Below, one piece after another: positions 5,024 to 8,314 of a DNA stretch of 8,314 bases (its first letter is position 1; each line of letters starts with the position of its first letter). Source of the DNA: Marinobacter sp. GTDB lineage: Bacteria > Pseudomonadota > Gammaproteobacteria > Pseudomonadales > Oleiphilaceae. The notes below the pieces were generated by a model. It made no database searches. It was not told the DNA's origin and saw only the letters and a list, made by a program, of their open reading frames with translations. Location: NCBI GenBank assembly GCA_017643965.1, contig JAEPMM010000128.1, positions 1-8,314 on the forward strand, read 5' to 3'. The position numbers and the translations under genes are program-made.

Positions 5024-7762
5024 ATGAACCACCGCCTGCCCCGCCTCTCAAAGCTCGCCCGGGCTTACTGGTTACTGGTCATGTGTCTGATGCTCAGTGC
5101 CGCCTTGCCCGCCATCGCCGAGGAAAACGACACCGCCGCCGCTGAACCGGCCAGCGCCGAAAGCGCCGGGCAGTCGGGTGAGGCCGAAACAGAAACCGAC
5201 GACGACAAGGAAACGACAAAACCCGAGGAATCCCGTCCTGCGGTTCAGCCCGAATTGGAAGCGGCAACCGAGGGGCCGCCCGAAATAAAGCTGCCCGATG
5301 CCGAAACCGCAGACATTCGGCAGCAGATACGGTCCCTGAGAACGTCGCTCGACCAACGTCAGGTGGCGGTGGATTCCACCCGCAACCGGCTTACCTATGC
5401 CGAATCCCTGCTCAACCGCCTGCAGGATGAATACGACAGCTTCGAGTTGCGACTGGAAAAAGCCGGGCTGAATCTCACCGGCGATTACGCCGGCTTACTG
5501 CAGCAAAGACTCGAGCGCCTCCGTCGCCAGGAAATCGCAGAAGATCTTATTCGCGGCATTGAGGACCAGCTGACCACTGCACGGGAGGAACAGCTGCGGC
5601 TGGAGGAATTCGAGGCCATCATCGACCCCGGCGACGATGCCCGGGACCAACTGAGAAGCCTGCGAGCCAACCTGATCCGCCAGCTCCACAAGGCAGTGAC
5701 CGAGCACATCGACGTGCTTAACGAATATTACAGCACGGTGTCGGCGCTTCAGGGTCGGGTGGAAGCCTACCAGACACTCCTGCAACAGCGCCTGTTCTGG
5801 TTGCCCAGTGCGCCCACGGCGGGAATGGATACACTGACAGGCCTCTTCAGATCAGCGGCCTGGCTGGCCTCGGAGATGCAACTGACCCCCTTTACCGAGG
5901 CCATCGGCGATTCCATATCGGAGCGGGGCGGGCGCATCGCCTTCCTGGTTTTAGCTCTGGTGCTGCTGCTCATCAAACGCCGCTCCATCAAACGCAACCT
6001 CGATACCAACCGTCGCCACATCGGCAACGTCGGGCATGATCGTATTGCCTTTACCTTGTTCGCCTTCGCCAACAGCCTGTTACTGGCCTTGCCCGGTGTG
6101 CTGATGTTTGCGCTCGCCGCACTCCTGCTGATGGAGGGCAACGATTTCTTCTCCGCCCTGTCTCGGGGTTTTACCGCTGCCGCCCTCATCGCCCTGCTGC
6201 TGAACTTTATCCATGCGGTCGCGCGCAAAGGCGGGCTGGGCGAGGCCCACTTCCACTGGCACATCGACTCTCTGCGTGCCATTCGCCGGGAGCTGCCAAT
6301 CCTGCTGGCGGTCATCATACCGATCACCGTGATGACGCCGATTACTGCGACGCCGGATGGCGCAGACTTTGATGACAGCCTGGGGCGGCTGCTGTTCATT
6401 ATCGCATCCATCGCGCTGTCCACCTTCGCTCAACGCATCATGGGCGCGGTCAGGGCCGACCGCCCTGGCAGCCGCTTCCTTCGGTTACTGCACGTACTGG
6501 CCGTCGCCACGCCGCTGGTACTCGCCGCCGCGTCGTTGCTGGGCTATCACTTCACGGCCATGGAGCTTGAGCGCAATCTGTTCATCAGCATCTGCTGGGT
6601 GGCGTTCAACGCCATGCTGTTCTATCTCGGACTGCGGGCACTGGCAGTGAGAGAGCGGCGGCTGACACTTGAACGACTGCGGGAGCAACGGGCCGCCGAG
6701 CGCAAAAAGGCCGAGACCAAAGAGGCCGCCGATTCCTCCGGCGAGGGTGTGCCACAAACCCTGGAAATGCCGGAGATGGACCTCAGGGACATCAACCAGC
6801 AAAGCACCTCGCTTTTGCGGATTCTGGTATCGGTACTGACCATCAGCGGCCTATGGCTGCTCTGGGCCAGTCTCATACCAGCGCTGCAACTGTTCGATAA
6901 CATCACCCTCTGGACCATTGCGACCGGCATCGAGGGCGCCGATCCTCTGCCCATTACGCTCGGGGATCTCATGCTCGCGGTGGTGGTGGCTTTCGGCACA
7001 GTGCTGGCCGTCAGGAATCTGCCCGGCACCCTGGAAGTGATGGTGTTGAGCAGGATGCACCTGGAACCGGGAGCGGGCTACGCCATCACCACCATCACCA
7101 CCTACATCCTGGTGTTTCTCGGCGTGGTGATCTGCCTCGGGGTGATTGGCGTGCAATGGTCGAAACTGCAATGGCTGGTGGCCGCGCTCGGCGTCGGCCT
7201 GGGTTTTGGCCTTCAGGAAATTGTCGCCAATTTCGTCTCGGGCATCATTCTGTTGTTCGAACGCCCGATCCGCGTTGGTGACACCGTCACCATTGGCGGC
7301 ATTACCGGCACGGTCTCACGCATCCGCATCCGCGCAACCACCCTGGTGGACTGGGATCGCAAGGAGCAGATCATCCCCAACAAGACCTTCGTCACCCAGG
7401 ACCTGACCAACTGGACCCTGACCGACCCCATCACCCGGGTCATTCTTCATGTCGGGGTTGCCTACGGCTCGGACGTGGACCAGGTTCAGGGCATACTTCA
7501 GGACGTGATACACAGCAACAAGCGGGTGGTTGCCGATCCCGCGCCAGCGGTGTTCTGTGTCGGCCTTGGTGACAGCAGCATCGATTTCGAGCTGCGCATC
7601 TTCGTGAAGAACATTCTCGACATCATGCCGTTGTCCCACGAGATCCACGCTGCGACCACCCGCGCCCTGCGCGAGGCAGGGATTGAGATCCCCTTCCCCC
7701 AGCGCGATATCCATGTGCGCACCCTTTCCGGCATGGAGGGGCAGAAGCCCGCGAGCGACTGA
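5024..7762 (+). CDS. MscK/MscM-type mechanosensitive channel
   Basis: This 912-residue protein opens to release small solutes when membrane tension rises. Residues 1-31 are a signal peptide ending in Ala-Ile-Ala. An acidic, Ala/Glu/Thr-rich stretch follows at about 32-85, then a periplasmic coiled-coil region of about 90-285 that corresponds to the MscS-porin-like part of the family. About eleven hydrophobic segments can be counted (near 303, 340, 380, 423, 455, 485, 515, 598, 646, 687 and 716), as expected for MscK/MscM. A basic coiled-coil loop lies at about 536-597. The MscS core is clear: the Gly/Ala-rich pore helix (LVAALGVGLGFGLQEIVANF, 718-737), FERPIRVGDTV (745-755), and a beta domain with DWDRKEQIIPNKTF. 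The protein is shorter than E. coli MscK or MscM (about 1,100 residues), mostly in the periplasmic part. Which paralogue it is cannot be settled here. It follows the GDPD gene by 73 bases and is convergent with the next gene. Confidence 0.92.
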   Translation: MNHRLPRLSKLARAYWLLVMCLMLSAALPAIAEENDTAAAEPASAESAGQSGEAETETDDDKETTKPEESRPAVQPELEAATEGPPEIKLPDAETADIRQQIRSLRTSLDQRQVAVDSTRNRLTYAESLLNRLQDEYDSFELRLEKAGLNLTGDYAGLLQQRLERLRRQEIAEDLIRGIEDQLTTAREEQLRLEEFEAIIDPGDDARDQLRSLRANLIRQLHKAVTEHIDVLNEYYSTVSALQGRVEAYQTLLQQRLFWLPSAPTAGMDTLTGLFRSAAWLASEMQLTPFTEAIGDSISERGGRIAFLVLALVLLLIKRRSIKRNLDTNRRHIGNVGHDRIAFTLFAFANSLLLALPGVLMFALAALLLMEGNDFFSALSRGFTAAALIALLLNFIHAVARKGGLGEAHFHWHIDSLRAIRRELPILLAVIIPITVMTPITATPDGADFDDSLGRLLFIIASIALSTFAQRIMGAVRADRPGSRFLRLLHVLAVATPLVLAAASLLGYHFTAMELERNLFISICWVAFNAMLFYLGLRALAVRERRLTLERLREQRAAERKKAETKEAADSSGEGVPQTLEMPEMDLRDINQQSTSLLRILVSVLTISGLWLLWASLIPALQLFDNITLWTIATGIEGADPLPITLGDLMLAVVVAFGTVLAVRNLPGTLEVMVLSRMHLEPGAGYAITTITTYILVFLGVVICLGVIGVQWSKLQWLVAALGVGLGFGLQEIVANFVSGIILLFERPIRVGDTVTIGGITGTVSRIRIRATTLVDWDRKEQIIPNKTFVTQDLTNWTLTDPITRVILHVGVAYGSDVDQVQGILQDVIHSNKRVVADPAPAVFCVGLGDSSIDFELRIFVKNILDIMPLSHEIHAATTRALREAGIEIPFPQRDIHVRTLSGMEGQKPASD

Positions 7763-7793
7763 CCCCGCGGGGGCAGCGTGCAGGCACAGCCTG
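7763..7793. terminator. Short convergent intergenic with a weak hairpin
   Basis: The 31 bases between the two convergent stop codons hold CAGGC-ACA-GCCTG (7781-7793), a five-pair stem with a three-base loop, and a self-complementary CCCCGCGGGG (7763-7772). A short gap between convergent genes is where a two-way terminator would sit. Neither side has the T-run of an intrinsic terminator, so this is a weak call. Confidence 0.25.
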
Positions 7794-8314
7794 TTACAGC
7801 ATGACCAGATGGTTCGGCAGCTCGTTTTTCTCACGGGTCGCCGGAACCTGGGCCTTGAGCTGATCCCCGCAGGCCTCGATGGCGTCTACGAAACCCTCAA
7901 GGGTGCGGCCCTGGCGGACCTTGGCGGTGAAGTCGCTCACAATGTTTTCCCACACCTGGTTCTCGATTTTGCTGGAAATGCCATGATCCACCAGAATTTC
8001 CACGTAGTGTTCGGCTTCGGACACGAAAATCAGCATGCCGGTACCCCCGGCGGTATGGTGCAGATTCTGTTCCAGAAACTGCCGCCGGGCCAGATTGGAG
8101 GCTCGCCAGAAGCGCACCGCCCTGGGCACCAGCCAATGACTGGCACCGGACACCCGCACCAGCAGACACAGGCCGATGAATGTACTCCACTGGGCCATTA
8201 ACAGTCCGTTCACGCCAAACCAGCCGGTAAGAAAGTTCACGGCACCGGGCACCAGCAGCGCCACAATACCGGCCCAGAGCAAGGGGATATAGGTGTAATC
8301 GTCGGAGCTTCTGG
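7794..8314 (-). CDS. TPM-domain membrane protein (5' end beyond window)
   Basis: The minus-strand frame is open from the right edge to TAA at 7796-7794, giving 172 visible residues. The first apparent start, TTG 8282-8280, lies inside a membrane segment, and the ten codons before it (Arg-Ser-Ser-Asp-Asp-Tyr-Thr-Tyr-Ile-Pro) fit the family, so the true start lies outside. Two hydrophobic segments (about 9-28 and 36-53 of the visible part) are followed by a basic stretch (NLARRQFLEQNLHHT) and then GGTGMLIFVSEAEHYVEILV, a pattern of the TPM (TLP18.3/Psb32/MOLO-1) domain, ending in NELPNHLVML. As I remember them, close homologues in Pseudomonas are about 210 residues, so roughly 40 residues are missing. 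In related genomes such genes often sit downstream of a LemA gene and a secreted TPM protein; those would lie to the right here. The biochemical role of the family in bacteria is unclear. Confidence 0.82.
   Translation of the reverse strand, partial: RSSDDYTYIPLLWAGIVALLVPGAVNFLTGWFGVNGLLMAQWSTFIGLCLLVRVSGASHWLVPRAVRFWRASNLARRQFLEQNLHHTAGGTGMLIFVSEAEHYVEILVDHGISSKIENQVWENIVSDFTAKVRQGRTLEGFVDAIEACGDQLKAQVPATREKNELPNHLVML

Noticed and set aside
7083..7103. Tandem CATCACCAC repeat in the channel gene
   Set aside because: It encodes an Ile-Thr-Thr-Ile-Thr-Thr stretch at the start of a membrane segment; two short copies are explained by codon use and need no other cause.
8280..8282. TTG as the start of the TPM-domain protein
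   Set aside because: The frame stays open to the window edge, and the residues before the TTG fit the family, so the start lies beyond the window.

Overview
This window looks like ordinary chromosomal DNA from a GC-rich Gram-negative gammaproteobacterium. The left edge carries the end of an LpxH-like lipid A enzyme, which requires an LPS-type outer membrane. The remaining genes (a Gram-negative LTA-synthase-like enzyme, an MscK/MscM-type channel and a TPM-domain membrane protein) resemble those of the Pseudomonas/Marinobacter type. That placement rests on remembered protein similarity and is not firm. I see no RNA gene, IS element, phage gene or CRISPR array.

Layout: (1) 1-145, + strand, 3' end of lpxH. 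(2) 197-1024, - strand, an exported protein of unknown function with a faint lysozyme-like signature, convergent with lpxH. (3) A 160-bp divergent intergenic region with a compact set of GCATAC/GTATGC half-sites. (4) 1185-3098, + strand, an LTA-synthase/OpgB-like phosphoglycerol transferase. (5) 3143-4950, + strand, a membrane-anchored glycerophosphodiester phosphodiesterase (GDPD) broken by a one-base frameshift at the codon for its catalytic histidine. (6) 5024-7762, + strand, a large MscK/MscM-type mechanosensitive channel. (7) 7794-8314, - strand, a TPM-domain membrane protein that runs off the right edge and is convergent with the channel.

Genes 4 to 6 lie head to tail with gaps of 44 and 73 bases and probably form one transcription unit, perhaps with an extra promoter before the channel. 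Their families suggest a shared theme. The first would move glycerol-phosphate groups from phosphatidylglycerol onto an envelope acceptor. The second would hydrolyse glycerophosphodiesters. The third would release solutes under membrane tension. A role in envelope and osmotic homeostasis is a reasonable inference, but the acceptor and substrate cannot be read from the sequence.

The observations most worth a second look are the frameshift inside the GDPD catalytic motif (real pseudogenisation or a base-calling error), the ATGA stop/start overlap that it exposes, the SDE in place of SDH at a predicted metal site of the transferase, the half-site cluster upstream of it, and the uncharacterised lysozyme-like secreted protein. 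I did not find convincing evidence of a wholly new system.
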